A stretch of DNA of 64,000 nt from Proales similis (GCA_019059635.1 JAGVRJ010000002.1:1612001-1676000), one strand, 5' to 3'; shown: positions 42,976-54,551, counted from the first letter of the stretch. Notes: generated by a model not told the origin, from the sequence alone. Made by a program: numbers and translations.

Positions 42976-43593
42976 TTAATTCTGATGAAAGCTGCTTCTG
43001 AAAATTAGTTTCATACGAAAATAGATGAAGAAAATAAGTGATGAAACTGCACATAGAATACCAATCCAGATCATCAAATGATGATATTTCTTCATTTTGA
43101 GATTGTAACAAGGGCGAAAATAGGACGCTGCTTTACAATTATAATGGTAGAGTGCAACCACATTTATGAAAATAAAACCAGTTGATGAAATTATCATTCC
43201 AAACAATTTCATAATCGTTGTAATGTTCAAAAGTGTTGGGTTACGACGTTTAACTTAAAATTTGAATAAACTAATCAGGCTTATCGGCTGGTATAGGTTT
43301 CGTAACTTACCCATAACAAGAGCTAGTATGCCGACCATAATGTTGTAAACTCCAGCCCAAATAGCGGCACCGAGAAACGAAAGCGCGGCATTATTGGCAA
43401 TCGCGTATAACTGTATAACAATAAGTAATAAACTGATCGAAATGATCAATATACTATCAATAAGTACATATTTGACTGGAAAACTTTGCCTTAACCACTG
43501 ACTTAAATCTTGGTCTTTCTGAAGCGCTATCTCGAGCTGCTCGTCTTTTAGCTCTTGCTCGTCGTATTGAGGATCTTCATCATTTTGACTCAT
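42976..43593 (-). CDS. Tetraspan membrane protein B, 2 exons
   Basis: Exons 43593-43311 and 43253-42976 join to 186 residues. The acidic N terminus MSQNDEDPQYDEQELKDEQL ends at DLSQWLRQSFPVKYVLID. Helices follow near ILIISISLLLIVIQLYAIAN, SFLGAAIWAGVYNIMVGILA, KLFGMIISSTGFIFINVVAL and MIWIGILCAVSSLIFFIYF. A loop with two cysteines (CKAASYFRPCY) lies between helices 3 and 4, as in gene A. The intron is in the same phase and place after helix 2. The IWAGVYN segment corresponds to FWTGIIG in A and IWGGAYA in D. Function is unknown. Confidence 0.68.
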
Positions 43594-43899
43594 GCTAGTG
43601 AAAAGACTAAATGATAATAAAATTCCGTTTGATGTATTCAATCAATAGAGACTTGAAACGCAATTAACTATTTTATTAAAGAAAGATTGCACATGAAAAT
43701 TGAAGTCGACATATAAATCCCTTATAAAAACAGACATAATCAAGAGTTATGTGAAAGTGGAATTCTAAAGGAATTTATTTCTGTAATAAATTATCGAGCT
43801 TATCCAAATCAGTCAATACCGATAGCTGAAGGCTAAGCCTTTTTTTGATGAATTTCTTATCTTATTTAAATTAAGCTTATAATTACCGCTTTTTTAAAC

Positions 43900-44333
43900 T
43901 TAATTGCGAGTTTGATGAAAATTAACGCAAAGAAAGACACAGCTTCCCAATGCTGCGATCACGATGAATGAAATCATCGATATAAATAAAATCATCCCAA
44001 ACACTCCAAGCCTAGCCTCTGGATTAGGAGAAATAATTACGGCTCTAAGTGTGGAGGACATTATTTCAGAACCAAAAGAAACTGTCGCTTCTCTGACAAC
44101 TAAAAATCGTCATAATAAGAATGTAACTTGTTCAAAAATTAAAATTACAAGTAATATTTGCTTCATTAGCGCCTTTTAAATTTAACAATTAAAAAGCAGG
44201 TTGAATCCCTGATACCTGTATTAATTATTTGCGAAATCAAACAGAAAGCTGTACCTTTTAATGGATTTAGAAGAACGTTTCTGAAGATCATCAGTTCAAA
44301 TAAAGTCAACATTTCTAAAATTATAATAAGCAT
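43900..44333 (-). CDS. Possible third tetraspan-like gene or remnant (C)
   Basis: From ATG 44333 three exons can be joined (about 44333-44270, a very short exon coding ANEANIT near 44155-44176, and about 44110-43900). They give roughly 100 residues. Only two hydrophobic stretches are clear, one at the N terminus (MLIIILEMLTLFELMIF) and one near the end (GVFGMILFISMISFIVIAAL), closing at CVNFHQTRN. Its position inside the tetraspan cluster suggests a truncated or divergent relative, but the diagnostic helix-2 block is not visible. The very short middle exon makes this model doubtful. Confidence 0.3.
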
Positions 44334-44882
44334 TTTCCTCCTTTTTTGCCAAAAGAGTTTGAATTTCAACCAAAACTTCAGATGCTATTCTTAGCCACCA
44401 AGGAACACTCATTTTATACTTTTAATAGGTTGTATTCGTAACGTTTCTATAAATAGAGAAGTTAGTTTTGTAAATTAGCTTGAGCTTTGAGAAACAAATT
44501 AGATAAAAGCCATCGCCAGATTATTAGTCTAATTTGCAAGTTGCTGTTGACTCACGGGGTTTCATACTTATAAGTGCTCTTTTTGCTATCTTTTTAATCT
44601 AGAAATGTAGGTCCCATTCCACAATTTAATTGTTCTGAAACTTCCCCACTTATTTATGGTGTCAAATAATAAAAATTATGAGTTGAACTAGATATCGGCT
44701 TAAAACAGAGCAGAAAATTATTCATAATACGAAATAGTTAACCGCTAGGTTGCGAATTTTTTTTGAGATTAGATTCTTATATTAGTGAATCACATAAATT
44801 TCAAAATAACCGTATTTATATGTTTACTATCTTGAAAAGAACTCAGAAATTTTCTTAGCCCAAATTTTTAAAGACAAGGATT
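44334..44882. promoter_or_regulatory. Divergent region between tetraspan genes C and D
   Basis: This 549-bp AT-rich gap lies upstream of gene D on the plus strand and of the putative gene C on the minus strand. No exon or repeat is clear. Confidence 0.35.
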
Positions 44883-45604
44883 ATGTTTAGCGCGCAAAAC
44901 TTAGGATCTACTCAATATCCGACAGGGCTAACTTATCCTGGCTCGGATTCGCAAGGTCGTCCGTATGTTGTTATTCAGCCTATGTCGTATGAGCAGCAAC
45001 TTAATTATCGCAGACAACTCTTTTTTCAACAACGAGAATACATCGAAAGACGTTTGAAAGAAAACTTCCCGTCAACTCTTATAGCAATACAAGCCATGTC
45101 GTTCATTTTAATAGCAGTTGTACAATGTGGACTCCAAATTGCACTAATGGCCACTAACGGTGCTATGAGTTATGTTGGATCAGGCATTTGGGGAGGAGCT
45201 TACGCATTTATCCTTGCAGTAGTGTGTCTGTTTTTCAGTAAGGAAATTAATCTTTGATTTAAAATAATGACTTTCATGAGTTCTAATTAAAAGTGAGAAA
45301 TCGGAGTTACCAACTTTACATCACAGCTATCGTAACCCATATGCTAGGATTCATCTTATTTTTTTCTGCTTTTGTGGTAGTGAATATAATTGGTCTAAGC
45401 AGCTACTCATATTGTTCAAACTCTACTTTTTTCGGGAAAGACTGCCCAAACGAATCACTTAAAACCATAAACATTGTTATGATGGTAATAGGCATTATTG
45501 CTACTCTCATTTGCTTTCTTTTCCCAATATCATTCACTTGTGTAATCCATGGATGCTCAAAAGGATCTTATGAATATACAGGACCTAGTGGTAAGATTAA
45601 TTAA
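44883..45604 (+). CDS. Tetraspan membrane protein D, 2 exons
   Basis: Exons 44883-45237 and 45294-45604 join to 221 residues. The N terminus is Pro/Gln/Tyr-rich (LTYPGSDSQGRPYVVIQPMS) and leads into RRQLFFQQREYIERRLKENF, parallel to the QRQKYRQRIKEHYPF of gene A. Helices follow: IAIQAMSFILIAVVQCGLQI, MSYVGSGIWGGAYAFILAVV, ITAIVTHMLGFILFFSAFVV and INIVMMVIGIIATLICFLFP. The loop before helix 4 holds two or three Cys (YCSNSTFFGKDCP), with an N-glycosylation sequon NST. A donor-like GTAAGA overlaps the last codons, so a small extra 3' exon (near 45690) is possible. It is transcribed opposite to genes A-C. Confidence 0.7.
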
Positions 45605-46081
45605 TTATATATGAAATATCTGGAGCTCGAAAATCTCAGAAGGTTATTATTTTAGCTACCGAGACAAACTTTTCCCATAATTTATCCAGGTTCGACCATT
45701 TTCCCGTCTCTCAGAATCGTAACAAATAAACAACACACCCCCTGTCTAAGCTGGAAAAAATAAAATTACCAAATAAAAAGAATAATTAATTTTTCATTTA
45801 CTCTGTCATCGTAAAAGTTGTTAAAAAGCTTAATCTCAAGCTTAAGCTTAATCAAAAGCAATAGTTCAAGAGAAAAAGTTTTTCTCTAAACCAGATCCAT
45901 ACCAGATGCATATTCATTTCCCCAGTAGACTTTTTCAACCATAATTTAAAATTTTTATCTTTTCGTCAATTTATTTCCAAAACCACTGTAATGTTTTTTT
46001 TGTAATTTTATTGCTATTAAACGCCATACTTGCTTTCTAAGTTCACTTCATTTAAGTTTTGCTTTATAAGATTTACTATTT
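45605..46081. other. Convergent tetraspan D / FAXC intergenic region
   Basis: This 477-bp AT-rich gap lies between two converging genes. It has a short AAGCTTAA-rich patch near 45828-45855. There is nothing coding that I can support apart from a possible alternative 3' exon of gene D. Confidence 0.35.
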
Positions 46082-47042
46082 TCATTTTAGAGGAGCTTTT
46101 AATCTTCCCACCAAGGTATTCTGATTCCAGTCTGGCCAATACTGCCTTTTCATCATATCAGTATGCCGTACAATTCCGCTACATTTTTCTTAAAAAAAAA
46201 ATTAATGATTTATAATAAAAAAACGTTCTATGAATTCTACCCATAAGATGTTTATTCAAGGGCCCATCATCGTTGAAGACAATCTGGCTGCATAAACCAA
46301 ATACAGCAAAATCAGCATCGCATGGCAAATCATTACTGAATAAAAACTTCTTGTCTCCTATGATTGTATTTATAGCGTTTAAATCTTGCTTAGCACTATG
46401 AATCAAATCATTTTGGCTCATTTTCCCGTAACCACTATACAAAGAAGCTCTATAAACCCGAAAACTGAAATACCAATAGGATAAAATTGGAAGGCGAATA
46501 AGCTGTCGGGTATTCTCGGAGAACCAAAAACGGAATAAAGCCACAGACCATTTAAGGCTATCATCACATATCTTAATGACTAATCTAGAGACTGCAAGTT
46601 GCTCTGCGGTTAAATGCGCATTTAAATCTTTTTCAAACACCTTGCTTAAATATTCGATACATTTTTGAGAGTCTTCCACTTGATATTCATTGAGCTTGAT
46701 AAACGGAATCAATCCTTGGCTTGATCGACTCATTCCAAAATGGTTCTAATTAACCTATTTTTGAAATCTGTTAGAGATTAAGTAAATTCGGATTACTTGA
46801 TAGGAAATATTATTCGCTCGAATCCATGTTTCAAGCTTAAGTGCGAACATGGACAAGCTAGGACTATTATATGCCCGAGGAAATTGATGAATTATCACTG
46901 TATCTTTTGGAGCAGCCTTTATTTCTCGTGTAGGAGTTCTTAATTAAAATATTTCATCTAAATTTAAATATTAAGCTTGGTGAAGCCATTCATCTTTTTA
47001 CCCTTTAAATTGCCGCTGAATTTTTCGATAAAACTGCATCAT
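46082..47042 (-). CDS. FAXC: Failed axon connections (FAXC) homologue, multi-exon
   Basis: This multi-exon GST-fold/metaxin-related gene. The first exon, from ATG 47042, ends in a basic stretch (MMQFYRKIQRQFK). Its open frame continues upstream through a hydrophobic segment, so the true start may lie further 5'. The next exon reads VIIHQFPRAYNSPSLSMFAL and LETWIRANNISY, matching FAX. The main exon gives QGLIPFIKLNEYQVEDSQKC, EYLSKVFEKDLNAHLTAEQL, ISYWYF-type segments, YSGYGKMSQNDLIHSAKQDL and FSNDLPCDADFAVFGLC. A last exon (46188-46082) gives RHTDMMKRQYWPDW, the conserved C-terminal block. In Drosophila FAX acts with Abl in axon growth. The family has a metaxin-like glutathione-transferase fold, with no shown enzyme activity. 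Confidence 0.88.
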
Positions 47043-47737
47043 TGACAAAATGACGATTGATGTAGCATATTTGGAAGCTGCCAAGGTATAACTCTTATGG
47101 CGAATGGTTAGATATCCAATAGGCCGACCAGACTTTTCAAGCTGTTGATCTTCTCAAGAAAAAAAGCGAACCAAAAAATTTACCAAGTTTTTAAGAAAAA
47201 TCCTCTTTATCTCTAACATTCTGTAATAAAATAAAGATAGGTAACATCTATAATAATTTCCATTTTTGTTCAACGTTTGATGTTAGGACTGTATCGGTAT
47301 TCAAATAGCGTGTAAAAGCAGAACAAACTTTTCATCATGCATCTTGAATAAACATTTGCCTAGAACTTTGAGAGCCCCAATTTTTTCTAATGGATAGCAA
47401 AGAATAATATCGGACCATTTGCTTTTTTTCTTTAAATCTCTTTAAAAATAATTTAAATAGAACAGAATATTTTCTCAATCGTTTAAGCTCCTCAATTTGA
47501 TGCTACCATCATTAAGTAAAAGCTTAACTTTTAGAATATTGCGGTTGTTGCAATTCTTTTTGTGTTTCTATGTATATTACCGAAATAAAGCTCTTTCCTT
47601 TTTACATAATCAAGCTTGTACTTCAGCGGTATATAATCATAAACTCTTCGTTTCCATGGGTACCTTGAGTAAGAAAATTATATTAAAGGGAAGTTTTAGT
47701 AAATTAAACTTCAATGCGTTTATATTTTAAGGGAAAA
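47043..47737. promoter_or_regulatory. Divergent FAXC / WDR49-like intergenic region
   Basis: This 695-bp gap lies between outward-transcribed genes. It contains the X-box-like site at 47650-47663. A possible additional 5' exon of FAXC (hydrophobic coding stretch) occupies about 47043-47090. The rest is AT-rich without visible genes. Confidence 0.45.
47650..47663 (+). promoter_or_regulatory. X-box-like site upstream of the WDR49-like gene
   Basis: GTTTCCATGGGTAC matches the RFX X-box consensus GTHNYYATRRNAAC except at position 12 (T for A). It ends exactly 74 nt before the ATG at 47738, the same spacing as the HYLS1 X-box. The downstream gene belongs to a ciliary family. Confidence 0.5.
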
Positions 47738-50700
47738 ATGCAAAATAGAAGCCTACTCAATCAAGAAGTTTCCAACAAAACTTCGACCCCCAATTTCACA
47801 AGGGGACAGTCAAACTCAAAATTGAATCTTACAGGTCCAGTAATGATTGCAAATGAGTAAATTAAAAATTTCAACGTTTTCATCTTTATCCATAGTATTA
47901 AGAAAAATTCAAAAGATCTCGGACTGAGTTTCAAAACCTACCACCAAATTCAGTTCATAGTGAGCTCGAGCGAAAATTCAAAGATGAGAACAAAACGAGA
48001 GTCGAATTTCGACTCAAAATCAAAGACCTTGAGATATTGAAAAAAGCCTTTGAGGTTTGGGATCGAATTAAGAGATTGATTTTTTTTTGCTTAAGCCATT
48101 CAAATTTTCAGGATATTGCTAAAACTAAAGGAATGAAAGCTTGTCTGAATAAAACACAATTCATCGAGCTCTTTATTACCAGTTTACAAAAAGGAAATCA
48201 CGAAGAAGTAATTCTTTTAGACCTTAATTCTAGCTAATTTGTTGAGAATTTGTATTAAAATTTTAATATTCTCTGGTTCTTTATTGTTTTTTTGAGGTTT
48301 TTTTTTATCAAATGATTGCTGAGTTTCGTATTAAAATGCAACATTTTTAGCTGAGCCAACTTTTTGACAATATTGACGTTAACCAAAATGGTTCCGTTAA
48401 TTGGGATCAATTTGCCTCTTACCTTTTGATTATGCTATATGAAACTGACGACAAAGTTAAAGCCTACTCGGTGCCTCAATGGAAGCCAATTAAGCCGATT
48501 ATAAATCCACATCGTGATTCAATTCGTAGGGTTGAATTTTTGAGCGGACTTGGTCGCTATCTTTCGATAAGCAAGGTAAATTAAATTTGCAAAACCCAAG
48601 TTTTACTTCAAAATTATTTTTTATTGATAATACTCATTTCATAAGGAAGGAGCAAGTTGTTTATTTGACAAAAATATGAATATTTCTTGTTCAAACAAAT
48701 TATCCGTCGAATCTTGTAAAAATAAAGATTTATGGGTCACGGATTTTCTGGTTCTACAAAATGTTAACAAAATTGTTATAACTTTTACTACAAAGGAAAT
48801 AGGTAAGAAAATAGGAAAAAAATAATAATTTTTAACTAAAATTCTTTATTTATTCAGGAATTTACGAACTAAGTACAAAATTAGATATGAATATTGTTTA
48901 CAAAATATATGGTCTGGCTTCGACTCCACTTTGTCTTGATTATTGGTATGATGAAAGCAATTTAAATGACTCGATCCTTTTGTGGGGTGATACTTCAGGT
49001 CATGTGAATTTACTTCATTTTAATTCAACAACCAGTGCACTCTTTGAACGGCCAAACAGCGCACCGAATCAAGATACAGGATCTGGTAGTTTTTAATTAA
49101 ATCAAATGGTTTCATATTATTTTTATCAAATCTTTTTAGATTCTTTTCAAGAAATAGATATCAATGGAGTAGAAGTTTACAAAAACGCTTCTTATACTAA
49201 ATTCGCTGCACATTCAGGATGGGTTCGCCAGGGTAACTTTATGATTTTCAAGTCTTAACCAATTTTACTTATATATCAAAAATAAGTGAAATGGATACCT
49301 AGTCTAGATTGCTCTATCAGCTGTGCAACTACAAGCAAAAATTCGGTTTGTTTAGCTTGGTTTATAAGAAAAAGCAGTTATGTTAGGGCGTAAGTTGGTT
49401 TTTTAAAAAACGAAAATTAATTTTCAGTCCATTTTTTATCCAATTTCTCAAAAAATTCCAGAAAGCGATCTATTCCAATAAGAGCTCTTGAGCGGCTGTA
49501 AGTTTTTTCTGCTCAGTTGATTGGATATTGTCTATCGCTGTACGCTTTTTCTCCCTTGAAATTTTAAATATTGTTAACTCTTTCTCTTTTCTGCTCGCAC
49601 TAAACTTTTCTTTTCAGTTCTCATATAAGTGTCCTTAATGGAGGAGTAAATTTATTTGATTTTGATCAAAAACTTAATCTCTTGGCTACTGCGAATCAAG
49701 TAAAGGGCTTGATTCTTATTTTCAATCATTAGCTTTCAAAAACCGTCAATAGAACACATTGGTCAACCTTTTCAACCCTTATGTTAAAGAACCTAGTGGA
49801 ATTCTTAAAGGTCATTCGCGAGTAGTTCTCGCAGTGAAATTCATTCCACTTCGTGGTCAACTTCTAAGTTTTTCTGCGGACAAGATATTGAGAGTTTGGA
49901 ATGTCACTCTTCAGGTATTTGATTTTAATGAATAAATCTCTTATTGAAAATACCTAAAAAAAAACAAGATATGCATTCAGCGAATAGCAAATATTTTCCC
50001 AAAAGGGCCTGATGGTAGGATTTTGATAAAGCCAAGAGGAATACCTAAAACTTACGTAAACTTTATGAAACTGAAGTTGATGTTTTCCTATCATTTGATG
50101 CTTATAGCAAACGAATGTTCATAGCATTCAGATATTCCTTATTCATGATGGAAATCAAGCCGGAAGTTACAAATCGAGTGCTTACCCATTCAAGTCCTGT
50201 GATATCAGCTCGATACAATAAACATACCAAGCAGGTGATTTTATATTTTAAAATTTTCTTTAATTTTCAATTTACTTTATAAAAATAAAGCTATTGACAG
50301 TTTCTCAAGACGGAAAACTCATAATGTGGCTTGTTGAAACAGGACAAAAACTCAAATCATTCAATGATTTGCATCCGAACGCTGAAATAACAACAATGTG
50401 TTTTGATGAATCAAACACCAAAATTTATACGGCCGCTTCAGATGGACTCATTAAAGTTCTCTTTAAAGCTTTAAGAATTCAACCAAAAGTCTCAGTATTT
50501 GCATTTTTTTAGATGTGGGATTTCAACGGCCATTGCTCCCGATGTCTTGAAGTTAATGATGGTCATAATTGCGAAATTTCAACAATTATTAATTTAAAAC
50601 GGCGAATCGCTGTTTTTGGATGGAGCCGAGCTGTTACTGTGTTTTCAGATACATTTTCCCGAGAAAATCCTGTAAAGCCATCATTTTGGAAAGGAAATAT

Positions 50701-52158
50701 TAAACAGGAACATCAAGAAGATATACTTACCGCCGCGATTATGAAAAGTCAACCTTGTTTAATGGCAACTGGGTCATTTGACGGAAAAATTGTTATATGG
50801 AACTCAGCTTCTGAAATGCCAATCAAAACGCTTGAATTGAGAATGAAGCCAATCAACAATAAGGTAATCAATCGAATTTCTCAAGTTTTTGGATAGGATC
50901 CCAAACATTTTCCATATAGAATGAATCTAATGATTCCAAACTTTCGCCAACTGAAACAGGGTTAGAATCGGTAAGTTATCTGATTAAAAAACGTATTCTT
51001 AAAAGCTTAACCAAAAGAATTTATTTACATTAAAAATTTATCTTCAGAATGACATAAGCCATTCGATAAATTGTTTACGTTTTTTAAACAATCGAATTTA
51101 TGGAAAAGAAGCCAATCTCATATCGTGTGGAGGAAATTCCTGGGTCAGATTTTGGGATATACCTTGTGAAATCGTTGTTTTAGAATTTATCTCCCATTTT
51201 AACAGTAAGAATGAAAAAATTATATTCAACGTTAATTTCAGAAACTTGTCTAGTGAGTAGCGTTGTGATGGAAATCGATGAAAGTGAGTCTTTTCTAGCG
51301 ACAGGAGACCTGAATGGATTAATTAAGATATGGGACATTAAAAATATCTCATTATCAAACTCTTCAGATTCTAAATCTTCGAAACGTAAGCAAACATTTT
51401 TTCATTAGGTCAACATTGAACTAAATTTTAAATTAAACGAAGCACTACTTCTGAATCAGATTCATGTTCATGAGGACAGTATTAATTCAATAGAATTCAT
51501 TTCTAAAAATGGGAAGACTTTAATCGCTACGGCATCCTCTGACTCCAGCGTATCATTGTGTGATATTGACGGTAGGTGATATTGTAATTTTTTATTATTT
51601 CTATACTCTTAATCTTGGTTTTAAACCAAATATATCTAGGAAACCTGATTGGTATCTTTGGACAAGAGGAAAATTGGAGATTAGAATGGACATTTTCCTC
51701 ACGAATAATGCATCCGGAAGCTACGTACGACAATCACATTAATCAGAACTTTGAAAAAGATGAAACAGAGGAAAATGCAAGCTTATTGCAACAAAATATT
51801 GCTCATGATACTCAAAAAATCGAGAGAAAATATCTAAATCAAGATAATTATTTGTCAAAAATCGATATAAATACGAGATTAGAATCAACTTATTCATTTA
51901 GTTTGGAGCAGCTTCTCACGAATTCTTCTCTCCGATTTAATCCCTGGAGTAACACGTTGCTGGGTAAAAGCTTTAAAACTTCCGGATCTCGCTTATAATA
52001 ATAAAAATATAAACTTAAAAAAAGGTAAAAGATACCAAGAAGAAAGATCAATCAAGAGAGAAAGAAAGACCTTAAGCCAAGAAAAGAACTCTCAATTTGA
52101 TAACTGGAAGAAAACCGGACAAGTTTCCGGAGGATTGTACGGAGTAGGTCGACCTTAA
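47738..52158 (+). CDS. WDR49: EF-hand and WD-repeat protein, WDR49/WDY-like, about 17 exons
   Basis: A long gene of many short exons with introns of about 45-80 bp. The N terminus, MQNRSLLNQEVSNKTSTPNF, is followed by a charged helical region (FKDENKTRVEFRLKIKDLEI). An EF-hand region includes the calcium loop DVNQNGSVNWDQF. WD repeats follow, e.g. INPHRDSIRRVEFLSGLGRY, a GD-SGHVNLLHF strand (WGDTSGHVNLLHF), LTVSQDGKLIMWLVETGQKL, MWDFNGHCSRCLEVNDGHNC, MATGSFDGKIVIWNSASEMP and FLATGDLNGLIKIWDIKNIS. The last exons give IGIFGQEENWRLEWTF and a basic tail ending SGGLYGVGRP. The order EF-hand then WD repeats matches WDR49/EFCAB8 and Drosophila WDY, axonemal proteins of motile cilia and sperm. Exon boundaries around 49100-50300 are uncertain. 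The X-box-like promoter site supports a ciliary role. Confidence 0.83.
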
Positions 52159-52213
52159 ACAACTTGAATTTTAGAGCACTTACTAAATTTAAAAGTCTTT
52201 AAATTTGGTGGAA

Positions 52214-52544
52214 ATGAACGATGTTGATAAGATTCTCAAAAATAAACTTGGGAACGCAGAGAAAATTAGAAATGAATCAAATGAAGCCAAAAACCAATAC
52301 AAAGATAACACTGAAAGTAAAAATTATTCATCCCCATTTTGAATTTCGCCCATTTAACACAAAAAAATGTATTAAATTTTCGGAAATTTTAGAATTGAGA
52401 TCCTCGTTTGATGAAAGGTCAATTTTTCCAAAATATGTATTGGATTATGAAGCAAGAATGAAGCAAGAAAGCAGAACACTTGCAACAAAACTCGCAAAAG
52501 ATCTTCAAAAGCTTTCGTTAAAAAAAGACGATTTTCCTGAATGA
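52214..52544 (+). CDS. Unknown 84-aa helical protein, 2 exons
   Basis: Exons 52214-52316 and 52393-52544 join in phase 1 across a 76-bp intron to 84 residues: MNDVDKILKNKLGNAEKIRN, then an acidic-basic helical stretch, SFDERSIFPKYVLDYEARMK and DLQKLSLKKDDFPE at the end. It looks like a small all-helical protein. I recognise no family. It starts only 55 bp after the WDR49-like stop on the same strand, so co-transcription is possible. Another frame is open through the same bases from 52221 to 52544, but it has no upstream ATG and a less protein-like first half. Confidence 0.55.
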
Positions 52545-52592
52545 GACTCATTAAAAAAATAAAGTTATTTTAGGGATGCATTTCAATGGTTT

Positions 52593-52651
52593 TATTTTTA
52601 AGTAATACGGTATTATTTTTAAGTTATTTTTAAGTATTTTTAAGTAATTAA
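52593..52651. repeat. Short AT-rich tandem-like repeat
   Basis: The unit ATTTTTAAGT recurs about four times with irregular spacing in the short tail-to-tail gap between the 84-aa gene and the LRR gene. It is probably a simple replication-slippage repeat. Confidence 0.5.
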
Positions 52652-52669
52652 GTAGGTCTTTAGGTTGTG

Positions 52670-54388
52670 TTAATGATTTCGAGCTTTTCTGACCAGCATG
52701 CTAAAATTTTTAATTTTACTTGTTGAATGGTGGGTAATATTGAGATTCTTAATAGCAGTATTTGAATTACATGAAGATTCTTTGATTAATTGACATTGAT
52801 TTCCGTTTATATCTACTCTTAATAGGGATCGAAACTTCCTGGCCAAACTAGGCTCAATGTGCTCGATACGATTGTGGCTTAAATTTACTATTTTCAAATC
52901 GGCTAGTCCTTGAAAAGGGTTAAAATTAACTCGTTCAATGTAATTATTACTCAGATCCAACAAAATTAATCTTTCAAGAGTTTTAAACAGATAAGGCTCC
53001 AGAACGAATAATTTGTTTTGGTCTAGGTAAAGTTCCTTTAGAGAAACAAGGTTGATAAACGAAGAATAATCAAGCTTCTCGATGAAGTTGTTGCTAAGAA
53101 CAAGTTTTTGTAGAAGCTCTAAATCTGAAAATGCTTCATTTTCGATTTTTTTAATTCTGTTTCTGAAAATAAATAGCTCCTTTAAATTCTCCAGTCCTTT
53201 TAAGTCTCCGACTCGAATAACATCTATTTGGTTTTCTGCAAGATTGAGGTTTTCTAACAAATTATGGTGAACCAAAAAACTGTTGGTCAATGATTTGATT
53301 TGGTTGTGAGCTAGATTTATGCTCTTTAAATTCTCCAGAATAAAAAGTCCATTTGACTCAATGCTTGTTATTTGATTATACGACAGATCTAAATTCGTCA
53401 GTTTGCTTAAGTCTTTAAATATACCATAATCCAGGTTTTGAAGTTTATTAAATGATATGTTTAGGCTTAAAAGATTCTTCAAACCATGAAATGCATATCT
53501 GTTGATTAGTGATATATTGTTTAGTTCAAGTGAGAGAATTTTTAAATTCATAAGAGGTTCAAATATATAAGCATCGAGGCTTTTTAATTGATTGTTCCTA
53601 AGAGTAATCTTCGTCAGATGTTTCCATTTGATGAAGCTATTCGGCATTATTTCAATAATTCTGTGGGAAGCTGCCTCTAGGACTTCGTAACCGTCAAAAT
53701 CTGATTGAGAAACAAAAACTTTGATAGTCTTGAGATGCTTATTCAGAAAATAACCAAGGATAAATCCCTTAAATATTAATCTTACTAAATAAATACTTTT
53801 AGAGTTAAAATATTATTTACCCTATCCAATATATACGTTTTATGCAGTAAATCTCTGATTTGAGATGTTGGGTCTTTTTTTATTAGAAGTAATTTACTTT
53901 GTATAAGATAAAGCATCAACCTAACAGTTGAGTCTTGTATGTAATAGTTAAACTTACCGCAAATTTTCTATTTCATCGTTGTTTAAATAGCTATTAGTTT
54001 TAATTAGTAAGTAAGGAAATTCTTTAATAGCAGCCTCGACATAGCTTGATCCAATCAAAAAGCCAAAAAACGTAAATATTCGATCCAGTAAATATTGTTT
54101 GTCTAATTCGGATGATAAATTTATTATATTTGAGTGTTTAATGTTTAAATTTTTGTACAATTGTCTTTTAATTTCTCTTATAATTTGTTCCCTGTATATT
54201 TCCAAGTAATCGCTTTTGTGTAAATAGCTATTTTGCACTTGGACCTCGACTGAGATATCGACGCCTATACAAAGTTGTTCAGCATAGTCAAGTATTATCT
54301 GAAGCGGTCTATTAACTAGCTTGTCCGCATCAAGCCCGTCGGTGTTTAAACAGATTATTCTTGGGTCGGTTTGTTTTTCTCGATGCAT
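52670..54388 (-). CDS. Leucine-rich-repeat protein with unassigned N-terminal domain, 3 exons
   Basis: Exons 54388-53958, 53896-53821 and 53767-52670 join to 534 residues. Residues 1-205 form a helical, non-repeat domain (RPLQIILDYAEQLCIGVDIS, EIYREQIIREIKRQLYKNLN, YLLDRIFTFFGFLIGSSYVE) that I cannot assign. From about residue 230 come at least ten 24-residue LRRs of the typical type, e.g. LTKITLRNNQLKSLDAYIFE, NLLSLNISFNKLQNLDYGIF, LTNLDLSYNQITSIESNGLF and LILLDLSNNYIERVNFNPFQ. A short polar tail follows. There is no signal peptide, LRR cysteine cap or transmembrane segment, so an intracellular protein is likely even though the repeats resemble those of secreted LRR receptors. The bulk of the LRR array sits in one exon. 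Confidence 0.8.
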
Positions 54389-54551
54389 TTTCCCTTAGAA
54401 ATTTATATTTTGCCTCCTAATGAAATCTTTCTAACCATCTTGAAGTCATAACATAATAAATTCAGAGTCAATGAAGCGAGAAACAACAAAAAAAAATATC
54501 TTATGAAAAATTTTAAAGTTTTTTTTATGTTTGTCTTTATTGTAATAAAAA

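Noticed and set aside
45828..45860. AAGCTTAA-rich patch as a possible replication or repeat element
   Set aside because: Too short and irregular to distinguish from random AT-rich sequence.
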